Shown: piece after piece, positions 24,215 through 36,100 of the stretch
Layout: each line of letters opens with the position of its first letter
Numbering within the stretch: the stretch's first letter is position 1
Source of the DNA: Medicago truncatula
Lineage: Eukaryota > Streptophyta > Magnoliopsida > Fabales > Fabaceae
Direction of reading: 5' to 3'
Length of the DNA stretch: 64,000 bases
Assembly: GCF_003473485.1 (NCBI RefSeq)
Contig: NC_053042.1
Span: 45,285,762-45,349,761, forward strand
The notes under the pieces: model-generated
Told to the model about the DNA's origin: nothing
Database searches by the model: none
Seen by the model: only the letters and a program-made list of their open reading frames with translations
Program-made: the position numbers and the translations under genes

Positions 24215-24420
24215 TAATTGGGAGTATCGGGGCAGATACCGGTGTAGGATAATGATCGGATACTCTCCTGATAAGTATCGGGAAGTATTGGATAATTATT
24301 TTTTAAAAAAATAAAATTTAATCTTCGGATACTCTTCCAATACATATTAGGAAGTATCGGACAGGTATCGGTGCATGATACGCAGGAGATACGGTACGTC
24401 ATCCATTTTAAAATATCGGG
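24215..24420. repeat. Short imperfect repeats around 'TATCGG'
   Basis: The segment repeats GAAGTATCGG / GGGAGTATCGG / CAGGTATCGG and related words (GATACCGGTG, GATACTCTTCC) in mixed orientation. A related cluster (GATACGTACC, CGATACGCCC, GAGAGTATTC) occurs near 63680-63740, so it is probably a fragment of a dispersed element. Non-coding. Confidence 0.45.
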
Positions 24421-24964
24421 GCTTTGTAGATCATAGACATTATAGGGGAGAGTTTGACACCTATGTTAAAAAGAGCAGCTTTAAACGAAAGTCTCTCATG
24501 CATAATGGACCACATATGGTGAACGTGACTCAGGATGGTCTCGATGTTCCATAGTTTGGACCAAACCTTCCTATCATTTAAACATGTAATTGAGTTCAAA
24601 GGGTTGATGATGTTGAACAAAATAATTTTTTAAGGGTGTGTTTGAATTGAGGGTCTAGGAGAGGAAGGTTTACTTAATTTCTTTTTCTAAAATAAATTAA
24701 GTGTGATTGTAGTATTATATGATCGTTTATCATGTTAATATGTTAATTTAAAAAAAAAAACATTTTATAGTGTCCGTAATTTAAAAATGAAAAGTAAACC
24801 CTCCCCTCTCTTCCTAAACCCTCGATCCAAACACATCCTAAAGGAAAATTTAAGTTCAACTATTAGATACAACAAAAGTTTTTTCTATCATGTGCAAATT
24901 TGCACATGTTAAGAAATTCAAAATAATAATTTTGTATTAAAACTTGTGCATTTTATATCATAGG
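24421..24964. other. Spacer with a perfect 20-bp palindrome
   Basis: No gene is seen. The sequence CATGTGCAAATTTGCACATG at 24889-24908 is a perfect palindrome. Confidence 0.5.
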
Positions 24965-25220
24965 GTTAATTAAGTCAATGCTCTCTATAAATATTCAGAA
25001 TTTTATTTTTAGTCTCTACAAAATAAAATCATATATTTTTTAGTCCTCGTGACATTTTCCTTTACAATTTTAAGGATAAAAAATATTGATGGAAAATTTT
25101 ATAGGGACTAAAAATGCTGACGTAAAATTTTACAAAGTTTAAAAAGTGCGATTTTATTTTATAGAGATTAAAAAGGAAATTCTAAATATTTATATGGACT
25201 ATTTTTTTTTTTTTAATAAT
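24965..25220. mobile_element. MITE-like element of the 'GGGACTAAA' type
   Basis: The left half has TTTTTAGTCTCTACAAAATAAAATC and the right half GATTTTATTTTATAGAGATTAAAA (each contains the inverted counterpart of the other), with TTTTTAGTCC and GGGACTAAAAA mirrored inside. It resembles 15497-15740. Non-coding. Confidence 0.55.
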
Positions 25221-25372
25221 AAGGGCCATTTACTTAATTAATCCATATTATACATATATTTTTTAATAAATAATTGTTGTTTTCAATAGTTAACAATGAC
25301 TTCTTGTCAAAAAAAAAAGAATGATTTGAAAATTTATACACAAATATGAAGGAGTGGAAGTTCCAATCTAAC

Positions 25373-25510
25373 GTCCCCGTGAGCGTAGCTCAGTTGGCAG
25401 AGACATTCATTATTATATGCGGGGGTCGGGGTTCGAACTCCGGACACCCCACTTATTCACCTTGAAAAAGGTGAATTCTAGCCACTAGGCTACCTGAAAA
25501 AAGAAAAAAA
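25373..25510 (+). mobile_element. tRNA-derived SINE (family A), plus strand, 15-bp TSD
   Basis: The element begins GTCCCCGTGAGCGTAGCTCA, where TAGCTCAGTTGG is a tRNA-like A box; GGGGTTCGAACTCC (about 25428) is the B box, and it ends in an A-rich tail. A perfect 15-base target-site duplication AAGTTCCAATCTAAC flanks it at 25358-25372 and 25511-25525. Three further members of the family occur at 25872-25977, 41777-41838 and 63771-63908. Confidence 0.9.
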
Positions 25511-25541
25511 AAGTTCCAATCTAACCACTACCATAAAAAAA

Positions 25542-25715
25542 AGAGTTGTGTTATTTGAACATCCATATATGTGACAACTAAAATTTTATAAATAAAATGA
25601 GGTAGTTGCACAAAAACCAAAACAATAGAGAGATAAAATAAAAATATAATGTGAGTATGAAAGAGACAGTTGTCACAGAAATTATAAAAAATGATTGTTC
25701 AAATATCATTTCTCT
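25542..25715. mobile_element. MITE with about 25-bp terminal inverted repeats
   Basis: The left end AGAGTTGTGTTATTTGAACA and the right end (read inwards) AGAGAAATGATATTTGAACA are inverted repeats. Inside them TGTGACAACT and AGTTGTCACA are also mirrored. The element is 174 bases, non-coding and AT-rich. It lies directly next to the second copy of the SINE target-site duplication. Confidence 0.7.
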
Positions 25716-25871
25716 AAAAAAAAGTTCCAATCTAAGTCACGCTTTCAATCTAACAATTTAGCTCGATGGACTAGGACTTGTGGGCCAAAATCAAAATATT
25801 TATCATGCATTTTAAAAATTAAGGTAAATCATTTAGATAACTTAATTAAATCAAACTCTTAAAACATTTGA

Positions 25872-25977
25872 GTTTTTTTTTTTTTTTTTTTTTTTTTTTG
25901 TGGTAGTCAGGATTCGAACCCCGGATCTTACATATATTATGTATTGTCCTTACCAACTGAGCTAAGCTCACGGGGAT
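25872..25977 (-). mobile_element. tRNA-derived SINE (family A), minus strand
   Basis: The T run at 25873-25900 is its tail. The minus strand reads CCCCGTGAGCTTAGCTCAGT at the 5' end and has the B box GGGGTTCGAATCC. The flanks AAACATTTGA (about 25862) and AAACATCTGA (25978-25987) look like a target-site duplication with one change. It is shorter than the copy at 25373 because it lacks the region between B box and tail. Confidence 0.8.
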
Positions 25978-25987
25978 AAACATCTGA

Positions 25988-26726
25988 ATATCTAGCAAAC
26001 TCACAATACTCCATAAATATATACCGATGTCGATAGATATACAATAATGAGATATTCTTGCATGAACTCTCACTCAATACATCATTCTTACACCCACCAA
26101 TAAGAAAAATGATACATGTTATTAACTTTAAAAAATATATGATTTTAATTAAGGAAATGGAAACATAAATGGTGGTGGGTGGTTATTGTCGGTTAAAGAA
26201 AATGGGAAAAGGAGAGAGAAATATTAAAAATAATGAGAAAATATTCAGACATTAATTCTTTTTATTATTCTAATGAAGTGTTAGATTTTAATTTCTCTTT
26301 TTAGCATTTTTGGACAAAATTACAATAATTAGCTAAATAATTGATTAATACAAGTGGAGTTGTATTATTATACTACTATTCCATAAAAAGAAAAGTACAA
26401 AAAAGAGTATATATCGCATAAACGAGAAAACAATGAATCTAAACAAAACGATCTTGTGAATTCCATTTTCAGTTACTCTCATTCACTTCATACTTTGACT
26501 CAAACTCTCACCATTCCTATTACATCGATCATGCAACTTCGCGTTTTTCATCAAAAGGTTTGATCAATTGCATCTTCATTTCTATCTTAATCCCCTTTCC
26601 TAGGGTTAGGTTTTCAAGATCACTAGGGTTTTTCCCTTTTACAAAATTTCCTTTTTTTCTCGATTTATTCCTAAATTCAACCAAAAGGGTATTTAGGGTT
26701 TACTTTTGTTTACTCAATTAACAACT
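25988..26726. other. Promoter and leader region of the XS-domain gene
   Basis: No coding sequence is seen. The last 250 bases are pyrimidine-rich and carry AGGGTTAGG- and AGGGTTT-type motifs (near 26600-26700), which are common in leaders of plant housekeeping genes. Confidence 0.4.
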
Positions 26727-29700
26727 ATGCAGTTCAGACAGCGCGAAGAAGATCATGTTTCAGTTTCTCTTTCTCCAAAGCTGCGTACCCAGCAAAGGGT
26801 TGATTCGGGTCCTGACCCGTTTAGGAGAAACCGTCGTGATGGGTTGGATCCGTCGCCGGTGAAATTGACTCCCCTGAAGGTGGATGGAGTGAGAAGAGTT
26901 GCTAGTGGTGGTGGTGGTAGCAAAAGGGGCGGTGGTGATGGATTTGAAGGGAGGGATTCTGATTGGCATTTGAATGGTAGGAGAAGTGGTAGGGTTCAAT
27001 CTAGGTCTCCTCCTGTTGATCAAATGAGGAAAAGGTCACTTTTTAATGACGGGGTTGGTTGTAGAAGTACTTCACCATCAACTTCAGGGTTGAGACCTAG
27101 ATATGGGTATTCAAAAACCGTGGATTACGGTGGTGTTGATGACGAAAATTTGGATATGAAACGGGTTTATCTAGATAGAGATAAGGATTTGATTGAAAGC
27201 AGATTAGGTGGTGGAAAGAGTATTGTGAATCAGAGGTTTTTGAGAAGTGAAAATGAAGTTGGAAGTTCATATAGGTCTATTCCGGATATCGGTGGAAGTG
27301 TAACATCAGGGTATGAGGAGGAAGATAGTGGGCGCTTGCCTCCACCGTCAAGGAGTGTGCCAGCTGGGAGATTTGAGCATGAGAGGCTGCATCACCAAGA
27401 GCATTTGCCTGTGGATAAAATACCCATTACAGAATCCCATGGTGGGGGAACAGGAAGGTTTGAGCATGAAAGGCTGCATCATCGAGAGAATTTGCATGTG
27501 GATAAGATACCCATTACAGAATTCCACGGTGGAGGAACAGGGAGATTTGAGCATGAAAGGCTGCATCACCGAGAGCATTTGCCTGTGGATAGGAAACCCG
27601 TTACAGAATCCCACGGTGAAGGAACAGGGATATTTGAGCATGAAAGACTGCATCACCGAGAGCATTTGCCTGTGGATAGGAAACCCATCACAGAATCCCA
27701 CAGTGGGGCTGATAAAACAATCTTTTATGCAAGAGATAGGGATGCTTCCTATTCCACATTATCTCCCTCTTACGCAAAGGATTTTAAAGGTACTTCTCAC
27801 TTAAGGGATTATGGAAACTGCTCCATGGAAACGAGGAGGAGTGATTTTCTATGCTCGCATGGTGATGTTGTCTGTTCACTTTCATCTTATGATCAGCCTA
27901 GGAGCAGCGGAAAACTTGCAGAAGGTGCAGGGTTTAGTGGACATGGCCAAAGGCCACCCATAGACACTAGTAGAGGTCCTGAAATTGGGCAGAGGAATAT
28001 TAGGTGCGACCATCGATGTGAGTTTAGTCCTTCCAGGTCTGAGCATGCAGATTATTTTAACTACAGATCTCATTCCAGAGCAGTACAAGATGAATATATA
28101 TACCAGTATGATGATATTCCTAGAAGGGTAGCTCCTAATGGTCGATTGGACTATGAGCAAGCTGTAATGGAGTATGATAACAGGGAGTTGTCCAGACATT
28201 ACATCTCACATCCAGATTTAGATAGAACTGGTAAGAGTGAAGATTATTATGGAAATCCAAGAAGGGGTATTATGCATGAGCATAACCACCCTGCATCACA
28301 GGATCCAACATATGTAGACTATCATGATATGAGAAGAACATCAATTGCATCAAAACAGGGTGATGGCTATTTGCGTTCTGGATATAATCATACTGAAATT
28401 AGGAAAAGAATGCCAAATGATTATGAAGTTTCATATCTGGATGCACCAGAGGCATATCATCAAATATCAAATTATAGAACAGAATATGAATCTCGAAAAG
28501 ATGGCGCTCCAGGGCATCAGCAAGAAAGGTTTCAGAGTTCACCTCTGTCTAAGCATGATTTAGAAACCTACAGACAAACTGGCAGAGTGCAGGAAATGAA
28601 TCAGCATGTTGGCATTCATAACCATTCAAATAGAATTGTGAAAAGAAAATACTATGCCAATGAAGAAATAGATGTTCGTGATTTGAGAAAAATGAAATCA
28701 AGTAAATGGGGTGCGGCTGAAGAATATCAAGATTATTATGAAAGTGAAGAGTGGGTAGATGATGAAGACATGAATATGGTGTATTCATATAAAAATGTTG
28801 GATCCAACCATAAGATATACAGGCAGCATAAGAATAAATACAATGAGTTGGAGAATGGAGAAGGTTTTCCTTCTGATAAGAGGATATCACCTCAAGTTTC
28901 TATGGGACATGTACAAAGACCATCATTTCGATTTCAGAAGTATTCCAATCAAAATATGAGACATCATCCAAAGTCTAGTTCATCAAACTGGTATAAACCT
29001 CAGCATTTTTCTAGGCGAAATGCAAATCAAAAACAACCTAAAGGTTGGAAAAAGTATCAACATGGATATAATGAGAACAAACATACGATTAATGACGAAT
29101 CATATGAAGATGTGGCAAGTGCTGCAGAACCCGAGCCAACTGAGGGCTCTGAGGAGTTTTTACAAATGGTACATGAGAATTTCTTAACGTACTCCAAGAA
29201 CTTGAATCTGAACCTACCTGTCCAAAGAAGGTACCAGAAACAAGGAAAAGCTGGTTGTTTGTTCTGCATCGTATGCGGTAGAAGGTCTGTTTTCTTCTCT
29301 ATAATGCTCTTTTATCAAATGGAGTACTTCTATAAACATATTGCATCAGGAGGTCCCTATTATTTAACTTGCAGATGGAGTCAATTACATGTAGTATTAT
29401 TCTTGGGATCATGCTTTAGGGCAATTATTCTTGGGATCACGCTTTAGGTTATCAGGCATAGTTGTCGTACTTCATTAAGGGGAATTCATGGACAGTTTGA
29501 TAGCACCAGTCCCATGCCAATAAGATCAAACATATGGTAAATTGCTCTGTGGATGAACATGAGTCGCAAATCTTGCAGAAGTGGTGTACATGCTTTTGAT
29601 GCTGCAAACCAAATATAAGTTTGCTACTGTGCTACTTAGTTTTGGAGTTAGATTTAATGTTTGCTAGAGCTAGCATTTAACTATAGTTTTGTGATAATGT

Positions 29701-31567
29701 ACATGGTTTAAGTAATTATTTTAGCCTCTGGATGCCTTCAAAGTTTTTGACTATTTATTTGGGAAGAAAAGGAACACAGCTAGGATAAATTGGGACCTGA
29801 AAGGTTTATATGGCCTATGATCTTCATAAAAAAGATTGCTTTGACATGCCATGGCATAGTATGATAAGAGAACACAGGTAGGTTATAACTTCTTAGACAA
29901 TTAGGATTGTTGGTCCTATAGATTGAATTTCCTATTAGGATTTAGGAGTACGGCTGTAAGTAACTTTTGGTTTTAGATTTTTAGTGGAACTGGGTGGAGG
30001 TTTACAGTGCTCAAATAGATATGCTGTATATGTATAACAATTAGGATTAATCTGAATCTGGAATTGTCAATATAGGTTTTAAATTATTTTTCCTGCTAGC
30101 ATTATTCTAGTAAGTTGTACTGAATCATTTTTTTCTTTAGTGGGATTTATGGTTGGGAGAACCAGAGTCCCTAATCTCAATTCTTAGCTACTCCACGGAA
30201 GTTGATGACATACAAGTGGTTATGCTCTGTTATTGCTTTAACGGACCAGAAGGCTAATTAGATATGCTGCTATATTCATTGATGCATTATAAAATGATAA
30301 TTTTGAGGGTATCTCTGATAACTGTTGGAGATTATAATATTCTTAATACGATCTATAGTTTTTCTCTCTATTGGCTTCAGTTATTAACTTATTATCATAA
30401 CAAGCACCACCGACTTTTATTTATCAGCAGCACTTGCAATTTTTCTTCTTTAGTTTCAAACTTGAATTTTGTCAAATACATTATAATGAAAATAGTGGAT
30501 TTCTATCTTTTTAAATTGCTCCTGTACGTTTTTTATGCTTGAGAGAAGTTTATGATGTATAGGTTATCAGTAAGTTTCATTTTTTAAGATTAAGTGTATT
30601 ATTTTTATAGACTGCTAACACATTTTTTTGTCCTGTTTATTTTTCTTTATGGTACAGTTCCTCAAAGGAATTCATGGACACTCGAAGCTTAGTTACTCAT
30701 GCTTTTATGTCCCATAAGGCTGGGATGAGAGCTAAACACTTGGGTCTTCACAAAGCAATATGTGTTATGATGGGATGGGATACTGATATTCCTCAAGATA
30801 CAGTAACCTGGGTTCCCCAGGTCTTGCCTCATGCTGAAGCTTTGGCCCAAAAGGAGGATTTGATTCTTTGGCCACCAGTTGTTATCATCCATAATATTTC
30901 GATGTCTGATGACAATCCTCAAAACTGGAAGGTTATAAGTATGGAAACAATTGAGGCGTTTATAAGAGGTGAGTTTTTGTTTGAATGTTAAGATACCGTG
31001 CAATAATAATTATTCAAACTCAATATGATTTTTAATGGACCAAGTATTTCTTAGTTTTATGTTTGATTTTATACATATATACCCCATTTACTATACCAAC
31101 TACACGGAACTGTAATTCGTCCTTGTAATCTTTACTCACCAATTGTTGCCTTATGAAAAATGCACATTTGCAATTTTTTATTTCTTTCCATGCTTGCAGG
31201 TAAAGGTTTTGTGAGGGGACGAATCAAATTATGCTTAGGGAAGCCTGCAGACCAAAGTACTTTTCTGGTGAAGTTCTTGGGCACATTTGTTGGGCTGGGA
31301 GATGCAGAGAGGATTCATAAATATCTTTCTGATAGCAACCGGGGGAGAGCTGATTATGAGAGGGTAAAATCTGGAGGTGTCACAAGCTGTAACATTGAAG
31401 AGACAGACCAGGGAGACAAAGTGGAGAGTTTTCTTTATGGTTACGTGGCAATTGCAGAGGACTTGGAGAAACTAGATTTCAATAGCAAGAATTGGAGTAC
31501 CGTAAAGAGCAGGAAGGATATTGATGATCTGGATAAGGATCCTGTTAAAACCGACGAAAGGCGGTGA
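26727..31567 (+). CDS. XS-domain protein with C2H2-like zinc finger (SGS3-related group), 3 exons
   Basis: Exons 26727-29284, 30658-30968 and 31200-31567 give 1078 residues (3237 nt). Residues 1-840 are hydrophilic, rich in Arg, Tyr, Ser, His and Asp, and probably disordered. Residues 215-330 are four tandem 29-residue repeats (RFEHERLHHREHLPVD type). A C2H2-like finger follows at the exon 1-2 junction: CLFCIVCGRSSSKEF, then LVTHAFMSHKAG with the two histidines. The XS domain occupies about 895-1040 (LILWPPVVIIHN, FVRGRIKLCLGKP, TFLVKFLGTFVGLGDAERI) and ends with YGYVAIAEDLEKLDF. XS domains of SGS3 and IDN2 bind RNA in plant gene silencing; this long N-terminal form lacks the SGS3 coiled-coil layout, so its role is unknown. 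The ATG at 26727 is the first in frame. Confidence 0.9.
27369..27716 (+). repeat. Four tandem 87-bp coding repeats in the XS gene
   Basis: Four consecutive 87-base units encode 29-residue repeats of the type FEHERLHHREHLPVDRKPIT followed by a Gly-rich tail. Units 2-4 are close to one another in DNA sequence; unit 4 has lost the terminal GTG. All remain in frame, which points to expansion by unequal exchange or slippage with coding constraint. Confidence 0.9.
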
Positions 31568-32379
31568 TCATAACATAAGACCGTTTCAAAAAATTCATGG
31601 TTCCCGGTGCTAAAATTCAAGTGTTCGAATTGCATAATTTGTCTTAACCTATGCTTAAGTTAGCAGTTCTTGTATACAGGACAAGAGTCCTTTGTATGAG
31701 TTCTTTTTCTGTTTGCGAATTCTTAGAACTGATTTGACTGAAAGCTGATGCAGAATCATGTGCTTCTGTGATTTAGCAACATAGGCCTTTTATATGACCG
31801 CTCAGGACGAATGTATCTAATATTCTTAAAATGTTATTTCATTTAAATACCAGGGTTAAGGATGATTAGATGGTCACTAAGGCCATCCACAATTGATGAT
31901 ACTTAACCCATGAATACATGTCTGGGAGAGTACCAATTTGTTCCCTCCATAGTTAGCTTATGTATGAACATCTATTTGGAATGAGTGCCTTTTTAGGCAC
32001 CTTCTTTCCTTTGAAATGTGGCGTCAATTTAATTTTGGTGAGTTATAGTGAAATGTGAAGTTATTGGCGTATATTTAGTAAATTTGTGGTGTTTTGGAAA
32101 TGATACTATCGAAGTTTTTGGGAATTATGTAAAATGTATTTATTTTTTTATGATATATTAAATGTGTAAGTTTTACTAAGTTTACTAGATGCTGCACTTT
32201 TTTATTTTATTATTTTTTTAATTTGATTACATCTAAAATCAGTTCATTGGAATAATTCTGTTTGTTACTGTAAAAAACGAATACAAATTAGACACAGGGG
32301 AAGGTTGAAATCCAAAATCTGTGCTTAGTCGTTTGTTGGGTGCCCTCTTTCTTTTTTCCCCTTGAAAGTTGAGACAGTT
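31568..32379. other. XS gene 3' flank and spacer
   Basis: This is the 3' UTR and spacer of the XS gene. No gene is seen. Confidence 0.4.
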
Positions 32380-32384
32380 TCATT

Positions 32385-32811
32385 TAAAGAACATCAGAAA
32401 CAGAAAAACCAGAAACAGCATCCATGGTTGGGATATATGCCCTATCCAAATCCTGGAGCCAACATGCTTGGCAATCCCCACTAATCTATAAGCTTCTACA
32501 TTAGTTTGTCTACTCATAAAACAGAATGATACTTGTCTGAAAGAGCTCATAATAGTTTTACAATCAAGAATTATCAGTTCAATGATTGCAGCAGTATTAC
32601 ATTTTCTGCTCATGATGCGTTCTACTGTTTGGATCGTGATACTCTGCAGGTTCGTTTCCTGGGCAACTTGGATGTGAGATAAAAAAAATTCAATGTACAC
32701 TCTATAAGATATGTCAAATTCTCTGAAATGACTCTTATATTTCAACAATTGATCAGTACACATCTCATATCCACCGATATTATGCAGCAGCATTGAAGGA
32801 AGAATAACCAA
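32385..32811 (-). mobile_element. LINE RNase H 3' fragment
   Basis: A 143-residue minus-strand frame contains IIELIILDCKTIMSSFRQVS, FCFMSRQTNVEAYRLVGIAK and HVGSRIWIGHI. In plant LINE RNase H domains the matching region reads as an acidic 'DCK' strand, then 'SFV.R.AN..AH.LA..A' near the C-terminus. The usual AH pair is EA-Y here, so the catalytic pattern is weakened. It is a solitary 3' fragment between the XS gene and the PDR gene. Confidence 0.55.
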
Positions 32812-33164
32812 TCAATTTCTTCTTCACAAGTCTTAAACTTGTTTGAAAGATGGTTCATATTCTTACAGTAATATCTGCAACTTCTTTTAAATATTTTCAA
32901 TTGCAAAACATTCTTATGAATCATTACCATTTCAAATGGGATAATTTGGAAAACATATTAGTGCCAAGCTGATATAATATGACCATTAATCAATAAGTAG
33001 ATGCAAGCGAAAAATCCCGGACTGCAAATGAAAGAGGTAATGAAAGCCAAAAATATATTTGTTTATTCAAGCTATTTATGATACAGAAATCTTTAAGTTT
33101 AAATATCTCTCTTTCATTTGTTCTTCATTTCTATTGGCTCTTTCTGTTTTTCATTCTGTATTAT

Positions 33165-36100
33165 TTACCTCTTCTGGAAATTAAAGACTTTGATGCCATA
33201 AGCAAATACAAAAAGAAACATAACTACAAAAGCAACGTGAGCCACAGCAACAGCTCCAAGGAAGTCATATTCAAAGCCCATCTCTTTCTTGAGGTATGCT
33301 TTTACTGATATTGTTCCAGCTCCAGGTACCTCAATTAGAGTCTCTTTGTCACCCAACTGTGATGTCAGTAGACCATATACGGTCCAAGCAGTCGGACACG
33401 CCCAATAATACCATCTCCACCATATTGGAATTTGCTGCAAAAGTGTGAGCAGCAGTTACATAATCAATGAATTATGATAAGAGAAAAGGATATTAAGAAC
33501 TATGATATCAACTTCTTTGTGAAGATTCCTAGTTATCAACCTAGAAATATGGAATGGATTGCAGAAAGATTTCAACAATACATGTGCTTAATAATGTGAA
33601 AACTATATTCAGAGCCGGCCCAGGTTAGGGCTTTAGGCCTCAAAATTTTGGGGTTTTAGGCCTCTAAACATGTTGGGCCGGCCTAGACTATATTCCTTAA
33701 CTCATGCATACTAATGTGAAGCTTGTTTTAACACTCATGGACTATAAATATATTTGATCATTTTTTGTTAAACATACCGATTTGGGGATCACGAAACCTG
33801 AGAATATGTTCCAGAACATTAGAAAGAAGGACATAACAATTGCAGCAATTTGGTAGTTCGGTGTCAGAGCCACAGTCATCATTCCATAAAGTGTGAAGTA
33901 GACAAAGGACATGAATATAAAGTAGTAGAACCAGATGAACTTGTCAGCTTGCCAAGGGAACCCCATCATTGAGTAAAGGATAAGGGTATACGCTAGTGTT
34001 TGGATTGCAACGTATATACATTCTATTGCTACCTGCAAGTCAATCCTTGTAGATTTCGTAAGTTTGCTTAGTTATTGGAAATTCAATTAACTGGTGTTTT
34101 TTTTTTCCTTCCTGTTTTCGTGTGTGTGAAAGGATCAGCTTCGTTTACCTGAGCAATTGCATAAGGGAGAGCTGAGTACATTCCGGCGGCTCTTTCACGG
34201 TAGAAGACTGTTCTTTCTACTGCTACGACAGGTTGAACCGAGGAAGTGTTGGTGGCTCCAAGAAATAAAATAGCTGAATACATAGCTCCTGTTAAATTCA
34301 AAAGATCCTGTTCCTTGTGTCTGCAGCCGAAAAAATAATTTGTCATCACCTAATTCACATTTCGTGAGCATGAAATTAATCATCTTTCCCCCTTTTTGAG
34401 GATGTTGATAAATATATTGTTGTCTTTTTCAACAACAAAATAGAGATCAACAAGAGCTCTTCTAGATGGTTCAGCAATTTTATGATAACGTTGGTTAATA
34501 ATTATTTGACAAGATATTGATGACTCCTACTTATTTTTCATTCAATTTATGACCTCAATAGAGAGCGTCATCCTATGTGAACATAGCTTTAAGTTGTTCT
34601 GTTACTGTCCAACTAGGAACATATGCTATTCTTGATCATACTTGATTCATGTGTTTTCATATCAAAGGTTAGAATTTAACAGCTAATTGTATTTTGAAGT
34701 ACAATACGAACTTGGCGAACATGTGGACTTACATTTTATCTCCTTTGTTCCAGAAAACGAGTCCAAAAATGACACCTACAGTTAGTGACATAAAGAACCG
34801 GGTGGCGTTATATTGAGGATTCCTCCAGTAGGACCATCGCTGTTTCCAGAAGCAACCTTTGCATTGAGTAATAAAAGAACGGGAGTGTTTAGTAGCGAAA
34901 TTAATATCTTTTGTTCCTGGTACTGGTGCACTTAGCTCTTTAATAAGTTCTTCATTCGTCCTGAAAAGAGCTTATATCAGAAATGTGTCTAATAAGATTG
35001 AAAAAAGGAACACTGGTGCTTAACAATCTTTTTTTTTGGAACGAAGGTAGTCATATGGGAATGCAACTTCAACTTAAACTTAACTGATACAATTCTGACT
35101 TAATATACAAATCTGCAAAGTCTACACTAAGCTGAGACTCAACTATTGGAGAACTGATCTCCAACATCCATGTGGCAGGATTATGTCCATCTTTAATCCT
35201 AGGTATTCCTGGAATAGCCTGCGAAAGGTTCACATAGTTTATAAATTTATAAAATTTGAGAATTTTTTTATATTTTGCAGTGCCGAAGTCATACTCACCT
35301 CAAAGTACTTAATAAGCTTCTGAGATTGTTGTCCAAGGGGACCACTGTATATTATTTGTCCTCCTCTCTTCATCAAAAGCAGCTGAATGAAAGACGGTGT
35401 TGAGAGAGCGTTATTTTTTTTTCATAACTCGTATAAGTAAAAGCCCATCTCTCAAATTTTGAGAATTTATACCTCATCAAAAGATTCAAATATATCAATG
35501 CTTGGTTGGTGAATTGTGCAGACCACAGTTCTCCCTGTATCCGCTGTATTTCTGACAGTACGCATAACAATTGCTGCAGCTCTGGCATCAAGGCCTGATG
35601 TAGGCTCATCCATAAAGATGATTGAAGGATTGGCAACCAATTCTACAGCAATGGTGAGTCTCTTTCTTTGTTCTGTTGATAAACCATCTATGCCAGGAAG
35701 GCCTACTAAAAAATTCCTCACTGGTTGTAGCTCAACAAGCTTCATAACTTCCTCAACAAACATCTGTAGTAAGAGAGGATGGTTAAGAATTAATCTGTTC
35801 GTAAAGTTACATCGGTGGGGACTATTTGGCTACATATTTTACTGAATAAAGCATGCTGCAAAAAAAGTTCACGAGGGGGTTTAGGTCTGGAGTTAGATAT
35901 ATGTAAGAGTCGATTAAAATACAGCACACCTTCTGTGTTTCTTTGTTGACCTCCTTACTGAGACGTAGCCAAGCTGAAAAAACAATAGATTCATAGACTG
36001 TAAGATTTGGAGAGTGAATATCGTTTTGTTCACAGTATCCACTGATTCGTGCAAAAGTTGCTTGGTTCTTTGGATAACCAGATACGCTAATGCTCCCTTC

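Noticed and set aside
25380-25450. A functional tRNA gene
   Set aside because: A and B boxes are present, but the cloverleaf does not close and a long tail and target-site duplication identify it as a SINE.
27313-27804. Second open frame of 163 codons over the XS repeats
   Set aside because: It is a frame shadow of the tandem 87-base repeats in the real coding frame.
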